A DNA stretch of 64,000 bases from Dendrolimus kikuchii (taxonomy: Eukaryota > Arthropoda > Insecta > Lepidoptera > Lasiocampidae). The stretch's first letter is position 1; every line of letters begins with the position of its first letter. Where the stretch lies: NCBI GenBank assembly GCA_019925095.2, contig CM034411.1:1771001-1835000 (forward strand). The letters run 5' to 3'. Positions 1 through 11,680 of the stretch are shown piece after piece. The position numbers and the translations under genes were made by a program. Under the pieces are notes generated by a model. It saw nothing but the letters and a program-made list of their open reading frames with translations, had not been told where the DNA came from and made no database searches.

Positions 1-48
1 TCTTAATTTTCGCATTCTTTTTTTTTAACTACAGTTGTAATAGACCTA

Positions 49-520
<472 letters not shown>

Positions 521-671
521 ATTGCAGCCATTGAAATTTCGGCTCAGCCAATGAAATGCATGTGTGTGCGCCCTCTGGTTAGTACCGGCCGAATTGAGAG
601 GAAATGTTACCGGGAAAGGGTTGCTTTCCGGGAATGTGACGGGATTTCGTAACACCATGTCCGTGGGATAC

Positions 672-986
672 ATCCGTGCAGGAACGGAGAAAGAATACAA
701 TTTCCTACGGCCAGGCGGCCTGTCGTAAGAGGCGACAAAACAACCCACAGCCAGGTGGTTGAGTATTTGCTCGACTGAATGGCGACCACCCCTGGTCTAA
801 AGTATGCTGCCATAACAACCTTGTGTTCTTCCGGTATTAGTGACCAGGTTTCAGTCTCCCTTAAGAGAGCAGCGGCGCATTTGTAGCACTTTTGGTGTTG
901 CAAATGTCCATAGGCGATGGTAACCGCTTTCCATCAAGTGGGCCGTCTGCCAGTTTACTGAACTTCTGCAATAAATAAAAAAAAAA
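672..986 (+). mobile_element. Retroposon family P, copy 1
   Basis: A roughly 310-bp repeat that begins ATCCGTGCAGGAACGG and ends CTGCAATAAA plus an A tract. About 20 copies occur in the window on both strands. The A-rich 3' end and frequent 5' truncation point to retroposition. It contains GGTTCCAGTC, close to a pol III B box, so a SINE is possible. I do not recognise the family. The short reading frames inside it are not conserved in length between copies and are not taken as genes. Confidence 0.8.
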
Positions 987-1785
987 CTGTGGTGATTTTT
1001 AACTGAGACACTGCCCGAGGCACGATGTGATCCTCAAAAATTGCTAGAATACCAAGTGTCGTCTCTTCGCCTTATATCTTTGGATTAATTTGTTTTGATA
1101 GTTATATGACTAATTTCCTCTTTCTTATTGTTACAGGGGACCAACACTATTTAAGAAAACCCACGACGTCTTTTACAATATAAAACCCTTGGCTATTTGT
1201 TAATTAACCAAAAATAAAAAGAAAAATAATCGTCACCCTGTCCTATATTTGATATAATAAATTCTAAAAATACTACACAAAATCGATAAATATGTTCTAA
1301 ATTAATTAAACATATATAACGTGAATCCTCAGTAAAGTCCAAAAAATATAAAATAACATTCGTGAATGTACTATTGTGTAATTAATATAATTTATAAAAA
1401 AAATCATTTGTACTTAAAAAATTATACATAATTGTTCTTCATCGTGACGTCACCTAACGTGAAAGCTGTATGAAGGCGGTCTCTCCAAAAATAAGAAAAG
1501 GTTTTTTTAAATTTTATATTGTAGTTTAAATTTGAAGGTAGTTTAGTTTATAATAATAACCGTTCAGCTCACTATTAGCACATATGTGTCCGCGATGAGA
1601 GTGCAGATCGCGTTTGTGCACGTGATCGTCAATTGTGTTGTTGTCTCACTCTGTTTGTATAGGAGTTGTATGATTTGTATGAAATGGGTATAGTTACGTG
1701 GTATATTACGAGATAGTGATAGTGTTAGTCTTGCTGCTTTTGGAAGAGCTGAAGGGTTAAAAAATAAAATAAATATCAGTTAATA
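987..1785. other. AT-rich sequence with no recognised gene
   Basis: Very AT-rich with no coding frame of note, no SINE or LINE end that I recognise, and only short homopolymer runs. Confidence 0.5.
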
Positions 1786-2398
1786 ATATTTTCTTAATTT
1801 TTCACGACTTGCATACATAATAATAGTGCACCGGACTACAAACCAATTTGACTGATAATTTCTTTTATTTTTCCTCCCACCCATTTATAATAAAACTGTA
1901 GAGGTCGAATTTCTGTACAATGAAAAAATTCTATAAACCGAGTCAGGGGGATGTAAGAAGTGAAATAAAATTAATTTAGATTTTTTTCAATTTTTTTGTT
2001 TCTCTGTTTGTACGGGCTAAACTCCGAAGCGAAAGAGTTCCCGTGGGATAGTTAAAAAATCTTTCCACGCGGACGAAGTCGCGGGCAGAAGCTAGTATTA
2101 TATAAAATTATTAGACTTCTTGCGCCGCTACTTCTCTTTAAGCCACAACATGTTGCGAAGCGGTGGTGAATTAGATTAGGCTCCCATAGAGTAAATAATA
2201 ACCATAAACAAAATTGAAACTAAATAATTAAAATGAACAAGTTGGCGGTAGGCCAAATAAAACTATAACAATAGTTATTGACGCTTGACATTTTTGTCTT
2301 CCGTGATTACGGCCACTGAAAAGTGGCCGAAACGTCGGAATAACAAAAGTCAAATAAATTTCCGAGCTTATAACCGTTAAAACGCAGTTTTATTAAAT
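1786..2398 (+). mobile_element. Foldback-family (FB) copy interrupted by a Helitron
   Basis: The left cap (TCTTAATTTTTCACGACTTG) and the right arm (GTGGCCGAAACGTCGGAA ... GTTTTATTA) match the complete FB element at 28760-29286, while the body runs in the same orientation as the copy at 14275-14785. A Hel-B Helitron (1888-2095) is inserted between CCTCCCACCCATT and TATTATATAAAATTATTAG, which are adjacent in the 14 kb copy. Confidence 0.65.
1888..2095 (+). mobile_element. Hel-B non-autonomous Helitron, internally deleted
   Basis: The element ends GCGGGCAGAAGCTAG followed by T, with a GC hairpin (CGCGGACGAAGTCGCG) just before the end, as expected for a Helitron 3' terminus (CTRR plus hairpin). 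Compared with 62145-62448 it lacks about 90 bp of the middle. Confidence 0.7.
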
Positions 2399-2430
2399 AT
2401 CTGTCACTCAAAATTTAAAATAAAAACTTA

Positions 2431-2742
2431 ATAATAGTAATATCAGCCTTATTAATGTCCCACTGCTGAGCTCGGGTCTCCCATTATAGGAGGAACAGAC
2501 AGTATACCCGCCACGCTTGTCCAAGGCGGCTTGGCAGGTTTGACACATCGGTTGTCTCGATGTGCAGGTTGCATCACGATGTTTTCCTTCACCGTTGTTA
2601 GCATATGGTAATTGTAACAATATGCACATTAGATCAGAAAACTGACTAAATGGTGCATGCGTTCCGGCCAGGATCGAACCCGTGCCCTCTGAGTCTGGGA
2701 CGCGTGCGGTAGCCATTACGCTACCACGATTTAAAATAAAAC
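2431..2742 (-). mobile_element. tRNA-derived SINE (family T2) with a 16-bp target duplication
   Basis: On the minus strand it starts with a tRNA-like head: an A-box-like TAGCGTAATGGCTA and a perfect B box GGGTTCGATCC. The duplication TTAAAATAAAAACTTA lies at 2415-2430 and 2743-2758, proving retroposition. It does not fold as a complete tRNA and continues into unrelated body sequence, so it is not a tRNA gene. A second copy is at 49047-49343. Confidence 0.85.
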
Positions 2743-2754
2743 TTAAAATAAAAA

Positions 2755-3160
2755 CTTACAAACAAACCAAGACACACAAAGAGCCTAAAAATTAATAACC
2801 CAGGCATAGAAAATAAAAAAACAACACACATGGACATAGGACAATATATATAAGTATAGATATAAGGCCTACACTGCACATGCACTTCCTCACAACACCA
2901 GCATGTAACGGATACACTCTACATTAGTATAAGTTTAGAATTAAAACTAGAATAAATTAATGTAATAAGTTATTCGTAAGATACATACACCTCGACACAA
3001 AAATCAATAAATTAATGTCACACACAAGAACCAAAATAACTAATAAACGTGTAAAATAAAAATTAAAAAAAACTAGAAATTAAGTTGTAAAAAAGGGTAC
3101 GGAACTCGAGTCCGTAGAGATGCTAATAACAATAAAAAAAAAGCAAACAAAATAGAAAAG
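2755..3160 (+). mobile_element. Retroposon family E, copy 1
   Basis: Matches 6599-7051 (opposite strand) and 60790-61230. The 3' end is GGAACTCGAGTCCGTAGAG followed by AATAA-rich sequence. No coding capacity is seen; it could be the 3' end of a LINE or a SINE. Confidence 0.7.
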
Positions 3161-3319
3161 GTACGAAGCGGAACTGTAATAATAAAAATGACTAAGTGCT
3201 TGTCAAACCCCACATCTTGAAGGGTTCCATAGAGTTGACTAAGGTGACCCTAAAAGTCCTGGAGTGGATACCGCGTCTAGATAAACGTAGCGTTGTATGG
3301 GGCCATCCATAAATTCTTT

Positions 3320-3530
3320 GGTTTGTTTGACGACATTGTACGTCAAGGAGTGGGTGGGGTCCTAAATTCCGTGACGTCACACATAGTAGAAGTGAATCTT
3401 CAACGGACAAGTGGAACGACGAATCCTTTGGAATTGGAAGCGTGTTGGCCTCCCCATGGCCCCACGCAAGCCCTCCAAATGTCCGGGCCATTTTTATGGC
3501 CCGTGGTCTCCAAAGACATACATTATAATA
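3320..3530 (+). mobile_element. LINE 3'-end fragment (R1-like untranslated region)
   Basis: The block GGCCCCACGCAAGCC ... ATGGCCCGTGGTCT ... AAAGACATAC recurs at 25800-25885. It is GC-richer than its surroundings. Assignment to an R1-like LINE is inference from its neighbour at 25290-25885. Confidence 0.45.
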
Positions 3531-3540
3531 ATAATATTAG

Positions 3541-4067
3541 GCAGACAAACACACATATTGTATATCCCCAAAATAAGCAAGTTACGCTTGTGTACATACA
3601 TACATACATACATAACTTCACGCCAGTTCCCTTGCGGGGTAGGCACGAACAACAGAGTGCCATTTAGGCTTATTCTTACACACCTCACTTGCCTCTTTGA
3701 CATTCATAACTCTTGTCATGCAAGCTCGTCTGTTCTTAAGGCTCCTGACATCACCTTCTGCTAGTACGCTTGTGTTATGGGTAATATACAACGGACTACT
3801 CCAGGGCCGATCCCAGACCATAGTAAATAACGGAGAAAATACGTTTCCGAAGTTTACTGTAATATTCAGAGCCTGGGAGAAGAGAAACAACGTTTTCACT
3901 TGTAAGGTTTTAATCCGAACTGAGACTGTATCACAAAAATAGAACTACCCTCTTTTTCACGACTATTAATACACTACATTTACTATACCAGGAATTGAAC
4001 CCGGAACCTCTGCGTTGCAGTGAGGTACGCCGGCAAAGGCTTAGCCCGCTCAACCACAGAGGCTGTC
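3541..4067 (-). mobile_element. tRNA-derived SINE (family T1), split by an RTE-A insertion
   Basis: On the minus strand it begins GCCTCTGTGGTTGAGCGGGC (A-box region) with GGTTCAATTCCTGG as B box, and ends TGTCTGCC. The RTE-A fragment 3594-3764 interrupts it. A further stretch of about 110 bp (3866-3978) is absent from the other copies. Confidence 0.85.
3594..3764 (-). mobile_element. 5'-truncated RTE-A LINE nested in SINE T1
   Basis: Only the last 50 or so codons and the ACATACAT tail of the RTE-A family are present. The target duplication TACGCTTGTGT at 3583-3593 and 3765-3775 is exact, and joining the flanks restores the SINE sequence seen at 28412-28637. Confidence 0.9.
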
Positions 4068-4379
4068 ATACTTAGCACACATATTTTTGCAAATTTAACC
4101 CCTACAAATAATTTTGCCTGATCAAAATCATTACTATTACATAATATGTCAAAATTACAATTAAAATAAATAACATCCATAGTTAAATAATAAAATCAGT
4201 CAAACATTAATAAAATTCTAGTAATATGATTATCATTATTAAGTATGAATTACATTTTATCATTCATGTATTTATTATTTAAATACCTTTTTTCTTACAA
4301 TAGCAAAAAAAACCGGCAAAACTTTAAATTCCATCAATAAAGTCGAAAAGTGGAATATACAAGGAGTTGTATAATATAA

Positions 4380-4630
4380 CTAGCTTCTGCCCGCGACGTC
4401 GTCCGCGTGAAATAGTTAAAAAAGTAGTAAGTTAACAAAAACCCCGATTTTGAAACATTCTTCATTGATGCTCCGCTCCTATTAGTCTTAGCGTAATGAT
4501 ATATAGCCTATAGCCTTCCTCGATAAATGGGCTATCTAACACTGATAGAATTTTTCAAATCAGACCAGTAGTTCCTGAGATTAGCGCGTTCAAACAAACA
4601 AACTCTTCAGCTTTATATATTAGTATAAGA
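4380..4630 (-). mobile_element. Hel-A non-autonomous Helitron
   Basis: Read on the minus strand it starts TCTTATACTAATATATAAAG after an A and ends GCAGAAGCTAG before a T, with a GC hairpin near the 3' end. This gives the canonical A|TC ... CTAG|T boundaries. No coding capacity. Confidence 0.8.
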
Positions 4631-4740
4631 TTGATATAAGATAAATGTTGAAATTTCAAGTAAACATTATTGTATCAAATTCCAATCTTGAAAGTACGTA
4701 ATATAAAGACAGCTGTGCAATTTTAAAACCTAGCAAGTGA

Positions 4741-5090
4741 CTAATATTTTCTTAAGTTTTCGCGACTTGTATATATAATAAAACTACGTTTTAACGGTTT
4801 TAAGCGCGGTAATTTTATTTGATTTTGGTTTTTCCGACGTTACGGCCACTTTTCAGTGGTCGTGATTACGGAAGACAAAGATGTCAAGTGTCAACGAGTA
4901 TTGTTAAAATTTTATTTAGCCTACCGCCAACTTGTTCATTTTAATTTTGTTAATGGTTATTATTTACTCTATGGGAGCCTAATCTAATTTACTACCGCTT
5001 CGCAACATGTTATGGCTTGAAGAGAAGAAGCGGCGCAAGAAACTCTTCAGCAAACATGCCTAGCTCTAATAATTTTATATTATATTATAT
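4741..5090 (-). mobile_element. FB-family copy lacking its right arm
   Basis: The left cap and inverted body match 28760-29110 nearly base for base. The right arm is absent and the sequence passes directly into a partial Hel-A (5094-5169). Confidence 0.65.
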
Positions 5091-5093
5091 TTT

Positions 5094-5169
5094 ACAAATC
5101 AGACCAGTAGTTTCTGAGATTAGCGCGTTCAAACAAACAAACTCTTCAGCTTTATATATTAGTATAAGA
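5094..5169 (-). mobile_element. Partial Hel-A Helitron (5' end only)
   Basis: Contains CAGACCAGTAG ... GATTAGCGCGTTCAAAC ... ATTAGTATAAGA, the 5' 75 bp of Hel-A, with the TC terminus intact next to A. Confidence 0.6.
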
Positions 5170-5390
5170 TTACGTAAACATCTAAAAATGTATTTTTGCA
5201 TAAAGCTAAAGTGGTTATGTACGGTTGTGCAGTGACTAAAAGCTGCGGCGTATGGAATTCAGGAGCGGGTTCGTCGGAAGAACTATTTACTCGAGTAGAG
5301 GGAAACTAAGGTGAGTGTATAATTTACCTTGTTTAGTAGTTTTCAGCGACCTCGATCACATAAATGAAGGATTTTTAATATCTATACTAA

Positions 5391-5525
5391 TATTATAAAG
5401 CTGAAGAGTTTTTTTGTTTGTTTAAACGCGCTAATCTCAGGAACTGCTGGTCCGATTCGAAAAATTCTGTCATTGTTGAATAGTACATTTATCGAGGAAG
5501 GCTATAGGCTATATTCTATTTTCAA
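5391..5525 (+). mobile_element. Partial Hel-A Helitron (5' part)
   Basis: Starts TCTATACTAATATTATAAAG after A and runs through the conserved AACGCGCTAATCTCAGGAAC and ATCGAGGAAGGCTATAGGC blocks before diverging. Confidence 0.65.
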
Positions 5526-5945
5526 AAAAATTAGGGATCCTTACTAAAAGTCCAATAATGTAACCCAAGGTGTGAAAAAATGATCCGAAAAAATCTTTAC
5601 ACGGCGTGCGCTGCGAAAACTATTGATTATAGAACAAAACAATGTACTACCACTTTGCAGAACATATAATTGTCTACAAAAAATATCGCGTAATCATATG
5701 TCTAACTATTGTAGTTATCTCACAATAAGTGTTTTCTTTTATTTTTTTAAATAATTAAAATGCTTCAAAAACTCTTTATTTTGTACCTTGGTATTAATTC
5801 TCATCAAAATAAATTACTCTATATTCAAGACGAATTCAATACCTTTCTAGAACTTTTTGAATTATTCAATTCGGACGTTTCATTCAAAAGATATCGCGAT
5901 ATTTAAAATGTAAGTATTAGTGTTATAGCCAAATATACTAATATA

Positions 5946-6475
5946 TTGTTTGATTGAACGCGCTAATCTCCGGAACTAGTAGTCTGATTTGAAAAATTCT
6001 TTCAGTGTTGGATATCCCATTTATCGAGGAAAGCTATAGGCTATATATCATCACGCTAAGACCAGTAGGAGCGGAGCACCAATGAAGAATGTTTCAAAAT
6101 CGGAGGGTTTTGAAAGCAAATTCCACGCGAACGACGTCGCGGGCACACTTCGTACCGCCTCAGAATGAATAAATAAAAAACGTTAATTTCTGAACGACGG
6201 GACAAACATCAAACGTTTGATATTCAAAACCAAAAAAATGAAAAAAAAAACTTCACTTTTAAATTTAATTTGATTTCTGAACGACTTTTAAATATACTTG
6301 ATCTCTTAATAACGGGACGAACATCAAATGTTGGACAGGTAGGAGTAGCATTTTTTTATATTTACTCACCTTTTAAACCTTCCCTGGACTTCCAAAAATA
6401 ATTCAAAACCAAAATTAGCCAAATGAGTCCAGACGTTTTTACGTGAATCGCGAACAAATAGACAAAAAGAATACA
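5946..6475. mobile_element. Hel-A and Hel-D remnants joined 3' end to 3' end
   Basis: A plus-strand Hel-A lacking its 5' end runs to GTCGCGGGCACA at about 6152. There it meets the minus-strand body of Hel-D (CTTCGTACCGCCTCAGAATG onward). Both lose their CTAG at the junction. No CTAG boundary separates them, so a deletion or recombination between two facing Helitrons is the simplest reading. Confidence 0.55.
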
Positions 6476-6497
6476 CTTTTACAATTTTATAATATTA

Positions 6498-7194
6498 CTA
6501 GCTTCTGCTGCTGAATAGTTAAAAAAAAAGTAAGTTAAAAAATCCCCTCGATTGTGAAACATTCTTCTTTGGTGCTCCGTTCCTATTGGTCTTAGCTTTT
6601 TTTTTTATTATTATTAATATCTCTACAGACTCGAGTTCCGTGCCCTTTTTTACTACTTAATTTCTATGAAAAATTTGAGACTCCATACACGCTTATTGTT
6701 TATTTTTGTTAGTGTATGTGACATTATATGTAGTAATTTTTCTGTTTTGGTGTACCTTAAGAATAAGTTATTATATTAAATTATTCTAATTTTAATACTA
6801 AAGTTATACTAATGTAGAGTGTATCTGTTACATGCTGGTGTTGTGAGGAAGTGCATGTGCAGTGTTGGCCTTATATCTATACTTATATATAGTCGAATCT
6901 AGTGCCATGTGTGTTGTTTTTTTCTTTTCTGTGCCTGGGTTATTAATTTTTAGGCTCTGTGTGTTTTGGTTTGTTTGTGGAGTGTGCGTGTAATGCAATG
7001 CGATGGTAGTGCGCGTAGGTTTAAGTATGTGTATAAGTTTTATTGTTTAGATCTTAGCTTGATGATATAACCTATAGCCTTCCTCGATAAAAGGGCTATC
7101 TAACACTTAAAGAATTTTTCAAATCAGACCAGTAGTTACTGAGATTAGCGCGTTCAAACAAACAACCTCTTTAGCTTTATATATTAGTATAAGA
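6498..7194 (-). mobile_element. Hel-A Helitron interrupted by retroposon E
   Basis: The 3' end CTAG is at 6498-6501 and the 5' end AAGA (TCTT on the minus strand) at 7191-7194. Sequence 6599-7051 is inserted at GGTCTTAGCTTGATGAT, a site intact in other Hel-A copies. Confidence 0.8.
6599..7051 (-). mobile_element. Retroposon family E with a 9-bp target duplication
   Basis: TCTTAGCTT is duplicated at 6590-6598 and 7052-7060. A T tract at the left end (poly-A on the minus strand) gives the orientation. The element is about 450 bp with no convincing coding frame. Confidence 0.85.
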
Positions 7195-7384
7195 TTTATA
7201 TAAGATAACTTTTCAAGTAAAAATTATTGTATCAAATTCCAATCTTGAAAGTACGTAATATAAAGACAGCTGTGCAATTTTAAAACCTAGCAAGTGCCTT
7301 TTAAGAACGTTTACACAACAACCTAGCAGATGTCATAAACTTCAAGTATAAGCTATTTCGATAGTGTTTATTAAATTCATCCAA

Positions 7385-7540
7385 GTTCAAATTTAAAAGT
7401 TTTTATTCAAAATAAGTTCAATTTTAATTTTACGTTTTATTTATGCTATGTACACCGCTTCGCAACGTGTTATTGCTGTTAAGGAGAAGAAGCGGCAAGA
7501 AACTCCCCAAAAACACGTTTAGCTGGAAATTGTATTTCTT
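7385..7540 (+). mobile_element. LINE or SINE 3'-end fragment
   Basis: The block CCGCTTCGCAACGTGTTATTG ... AGAAGAAGCGGCAAGAAACT recurs inverted at 19846-20055 and partly at 16640-16700. No coding frame is credible. Confidence 0.4.
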
Positions 7541-7803
7541 TATATTTCTTATTCTATTTATATATCAAGTTCTTTTTTTTATAAGTTTTATACAGAAATA
7601 TGTAACAGAACATTGGGAACCATACCATATTTTTGATACAGTATTTCTAACTAACTACTGTATAACTTTCTAACTAACTAACTGAAACATAATTCAATTA
7701 AATACTAAAACATGTACAAAGCTATATTAAAATACATATAATCGAATACAATGCAAGAAAAGTTAACTTATTTGTATTGTATTCTACTCATAGTCCCTCA
7801 AGA

Positions 7804-8430
7804 CTATAAGTAGAATACTGAGCCCAGATCACCGTCTTCTATGGGTAAGGTGCCCAGAAGGCTGGCTACTTTTCCTCGCTGGATCGTCATACTGATCTGT
7901 TGCCCGAGGTAAGCACCAGCCTTCTGCTCACCTGAAGATTCAATGAGTCGTTTTGATAAATTTTGATAGAGGCTCATGGCCTCAGGACCCCACGGTCCAA
8001 GCGTCTCGACAGCAAACGGCACAAACATATAACTCTCACTGAGGGTTGCATATTTGCGCCGCTTGAGTGATTCGGCTGATCTAAACGTGTTTGGTAAATG
8101 ATATGCGGGCAACGCGTCTACGCAAGTCGCCTCCCACACCAAAGGCTTGCCACGCTGCCAGGGAATTAGAGTCATTCCGTCGGGACGCCTACCAACGTCA
8201 CGTGCAATACCGCTCGGCTCCAACAAAGCCGGCACGTTAGCGGTGGCAAGCGCCCTCCGTAAGACATCATTCAAGGCAGCGTGACGTGACCGTCTGCCGG
8301 CACTGCGGCGGCAAGAAAGACCGTGGTATCCCGGGCCGATTATCTCTGTTCCACAGACGCATGTGTGTGGTGCACATATGCGAGCACCCAAGCGCAGATT
8401 TATAGCCAAAGAACAGGAAGTATTATCCAT
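7804..8430 (-). pseudogene. C-terminal 208 codons of a non-LTR retrotransposon ORF2 (5'-truncated)
   Basis: The frame has no stops for 208 codons, which is long for this window. It has a zinc-knuckle-like opening (Cys and His at CAPHTCVCG ... HGLSC), then RRSAGRRSRHAALN, a PDGMTL block, KPLVWEATCVD, and a tail VETLGPWGPEA ... YLGQQISMTIQRG ... SLLGTLP. I recognise this arrangement as the region downstream of the reverse transcriptase in a widespread invertebrate LINE group; the clade name is uncertain. No reverse transcriptase core (no YADD box) lies upstream, so the copy is 5'-truncated and non-functional. The methionine at 8430 is only the first in the open stretch. Related fragments are at 21373-21778, 40079-40330, 46123-46345, 46680-46775 and 55535-55745. 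Confidence 0.75.
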
Positions 8431-8805
8431 TAATGTACCTATGTTTGGGGAATTTAAATATCGTCATACATTGCAATTTATGTTTAAATTATGACTACAA
8501 TAACATTCTCATTTTAATTTGAATGAGCTATAAACGCGTTTCCGCTGCGTAAGTTAAAATTAGCGAAATAGTAGGTTATTTTTAAATATTAATATATGTA
8601 AGTACTCTTTATGCTGGGGCTTCATCTGCTTCAGTGTTAAACATTTAGACTCGCGGCTAGCAACAGGCGGACCATGGTCCCTCCGGACAGCGAAAGATCG
8701 AACCTCAGACTGCCAAATATTATTTAACCCATATTATCCACCTTGAAGACACGTCACATTTGCTATCTCAAGACGGTTGGTATATTCTCGCATGAATTTA
8801 ACTAT

Positions 8806-9370
8806 TTTACAAGCTTTTATTTAACTTGCAATGGATGTATCTATGTATGTATGTATGTTCGGGTGGAATCTTGCAAGTTAAATTTGACCAACTTCCCGGT
8901 TTCCGATTGAGCTGAAATTTTGCACTCATATGTATATCGCGTGACCATACAATAATATGGTACCATGGAGCTGATCTGATGATGGAGTCCGAAGGTGGCC
9001 ATAGGAACTCCTGTACTAAACAAGATAGACCCGTCGTGTTTGGGCTCGTTTTACTCGTCTTGGCTAGTACTCTGCTGCAACATGATATCCAGGATCTCAA
9101 AATCTTGTATTTAAAAATCCTGAAATGTTACCAAAAATTTGAACATTTATTTCGCGAGTTATGGCTTAAAAACACCGTTATAATTAACAGAATACCGAAA
9201 TCAGGCATAACTACGATTGTGACTATAGTGTCCGGAGATTTTGACGAGATATTAATAGCAGAATTGGGGCACAGGTCAGCTTTGTTGCACCTTCGCAAAA
9301 AAAGAACTATAACGCCATCTAGTATCTAAAAGCCTTTTACAAAATTACGTTTTTAAAGACTTACCTAAAT
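8806..9370. repeat. Unclassified sequence with ATGT-rich start, probable old transposon
   Basis: Begins with a GTATGTATGTATGT run and contains text of the type ACTTCCCGGTTTCCGATTG and GGTGGCCATAGGAACTCCTG that looks transposon-derived to me, but there is no second copy in the window. The 116-codon frame at 8979-9329 has no recognisable motif and is not called as a gene. Confidence 0.3.
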
Positions 9371-9379
9371 GGAGTTCGC

Positions 9380-9571
9380 TATCTCGCTCGCGCATTACGA
9401 CATTTATGAAAATATAAATTGCCATTCATTGATATTTTGCGGGATAAAAAGTAGCCTATGTACTATTCCAGACTCTAATCTATATTGCATCTAAATCTGT
9501 CCAGCCGTTCTCGCGTCATTGAGTGACAAATATTCATCCAAACTTTCGCATTTATAATATTAGTATAGAAG
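9380..9571 (-). mobile_element. Partial Helitron (Hel-B/D-like)
   Basis: Contains GCGGGATAAAAAGTAGCCTATG, CTGTCCAGCCGTTCTCG and ends ATAATATTAGTATAGA, the family 5' terminus read on the minus strand. The CTAG end is missing. Confidence 0.5.
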
Positions 9572-10401
9572 TAGATTGAGGGTCTTTATAGGGTGGAGGA
9601 GCGAGGTGGAATGCTCCTCCGTCTCAAAGGATGATCTTCCAGCAAGGCTATTGTTATTCCTCGCAGGCGTCGCTGGCCTAGGCCCATCTATTATTGTTGG
9701 AAATTTGTATATATTCTTTGTACGTTTCGGGAATCGTTAGCGACCTCAATTATTATACAGCGCCATCTATTGGCTTGTAAGTGTTCCACTACAAAGTAAT
9801 TAAGTATAGATTGATGACTTTATTATTAAAATTTGTGTTTTTTTGAATAAATGATATCAATTTATATCACCAAAAGTGGTAATGCGTGACCAAGATATTG
9901 TTATTATTCTTCCAAGCTATTATAGTCGAGCCGTTCTAACAAGTCCCATTTGAAGTTTCATATAAGTTTCATATATATATTCACGAACTAACTTTGTAAC
10001 AGTACCAAAATAATTTCTAATAAATTAGAACACCATAACTAGCTTATTTCTTTAGAAACTGACACATGACAATGATATATTTGTCAACACTTTTTTTCTT
10101 AAATATTAGTGACGTGACCTGGAGATCAATGTAAAATCGAAAAGTTTAAACATGAATAGAAATTAAGTTATGCATAATTCGACATTTTAAATATAAAAAT
10201 AAGGAATTAAAAGTAAAATATTTTTTTAAAAATAATAAATCGATTCGGTAATGTGTGACTTCCTAAATCGATTACAATTTTTAATTATATCCCTATCGAT
10301 ATTTCACATAACTACTCAAATCAGTTTGACAGATGTGGCTTTATAGAATGGTCGAACTATATCAGTCACACCAAGTGGAGTGCAAGAACAAAACAGCAAT
10401 C
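9572..10401. other. AT-rich sequence with no recognised gene
   Basis: Contains a short GC-richer patch (9590-9680) and long AT-rich tracts. I see no gene or complete repeat. Confidence 0.4.
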
Positions 10402-10405
10402 CTAT

Positions 10406-10906
10406 TGTTACTACTTAGGTTCAAAAATAAATTCCACCTACATATCGGTAAAAACACATTTTATTACCTGTCGGCATTTGAACTATTTGTAATTCTTTTA
10501 TGATCGTCTTCTTTTGTTTACTTATTTATTGGCATTTGTTTCTAGAGAACAGCCCATTGTTTTATTGTACTCGTTTATGGTCGCTTGCGGCCGAATCATT
10601 AGCCAAGTGTTTCGGATTACATCCACTACGATACGGGCACAATTGTATTTTTGAGGTATAAAACGACTGCCTAATGCGGAGAGGGGGCAGTCGAGCGAGA
10701 ACCACGATCAAGGCCAGACGTGTATACCTTCGGGAATCTATTAGTGACGGAGTTTGCGCGTTTTATTGAATTACGACCTTCTGCATTACATTTGGATTTG
10801 TTGTGTGCGGTTATATTTGTACCTGTGTTATATAATAATCTCTATATAAATATCTCTCTATAATAATTCTAACGGCATTTTAATTCGCGTTTCGTAACTC
10901 GTAACA
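10406..10906 (+). mobile_element. Solo LTR (Ty3/gypsy-like), copy 1
   Basis: Starts TGTTAC and ends GTAACA, an inverted terminal hexamer around the expected TG..CA. The 4-bp duplication CTAT lies at 10402-10405 and 10907-10910. Inside are a TATA-like GGTATAAAACGAC and the conserved 3' block ACGGCATTTTAATTCG. There is no internal gag-pol on either side, so this is a lone LTR left by recombination or an LTR-only element. Confidence 0.9.
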
Positions 10907-10910
10907 CTAT

Positions 10911-11269
10911 TATATCAATGTACTCTGAGCAGCAATCGCACAACACCTAACTTTTCCTCGACCAGTTTTTCATCAGCCGTCAGGATTATAAACATTGCTT
11001 TGATCTCGAAGAATCAAAGCCAATTGAAATAGCCCACACGGTGCAATTGACATGTTCTTTTAAGCTTGTACCCGTGTCTTTCACGTCAGATGTTGATTGA
11101 AATTAATTCATTTATAGAGGAGAATGTGCTTTGTTCCGCCATTAAGGATTAAAGCCCCGTATTCACTAAAGAACCAGTGTCTCGCGAGTTAAACACCAAA
11201 AATAAATAAACACAAATCTATAGAATTAATCATGAGAGAGAATGAGACAGAGTACATTATATTTAATAA
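10911..11269. other. Sequence with no recognised gene
   Basis: Between the solo LTR and a Hel-D Helitron. No coding signal and no repeat shared with the rest of the window was seen. Confidence 0.4.
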
Positions 11270-11680
11270 CTAGCTGACCCGGCAAGCTTCGTACCGCTTT
11301 AGAATCAATAAATAAAAAAGCTGAATGATGATTGCAGAATGTTTCAACTTTAGTCAAAAATGTGGTCAAAACTTAACCGGAACGAACATCAAACGATTGA
11401 CATTCAAACCCAAAGAAATGAAAAAAAAAAACACATTTAAATTTAATTTGATTTCTGAACGATGGGACGAACATCAAATATTTGACAGGTAGGAATAGTT
11501 TCTAAGGGAAAACGAAATTGTTGTTTTTACTATATTTCAAGCATTTTTTTCATATTTACCCACCTTTTAAAACTTCCCTGGGCTTTCACAAATAATTCAA
11601 AACCAAAATTAGCCAAATCAGTCCAGCCGTTCTCGAGTTTTAGCGAGTCTAACGAACAGCAATTGATATATATATATGTA
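11270..11680 (-). mobile_element. Hel-D non-autonomous Helitron
   Basis: Begins CTAGCTGACCCGGCAAGCTTC (the 3' end on the minus strand) after AA and shares its body with 31734-32008, including GTCCAGCCGTTCTCGAGTTT. It runs into a short TA-rich tract at the far end. Confidence 0.7.

Noticed and set aside
3998..4067. tRNA gene
   Set aside because: A and B boxes are present, but the same unit recurs with a shared non-tRNA body and tail; it is the head of SINE T1. The same holds for T2 at 2700 and 49300.
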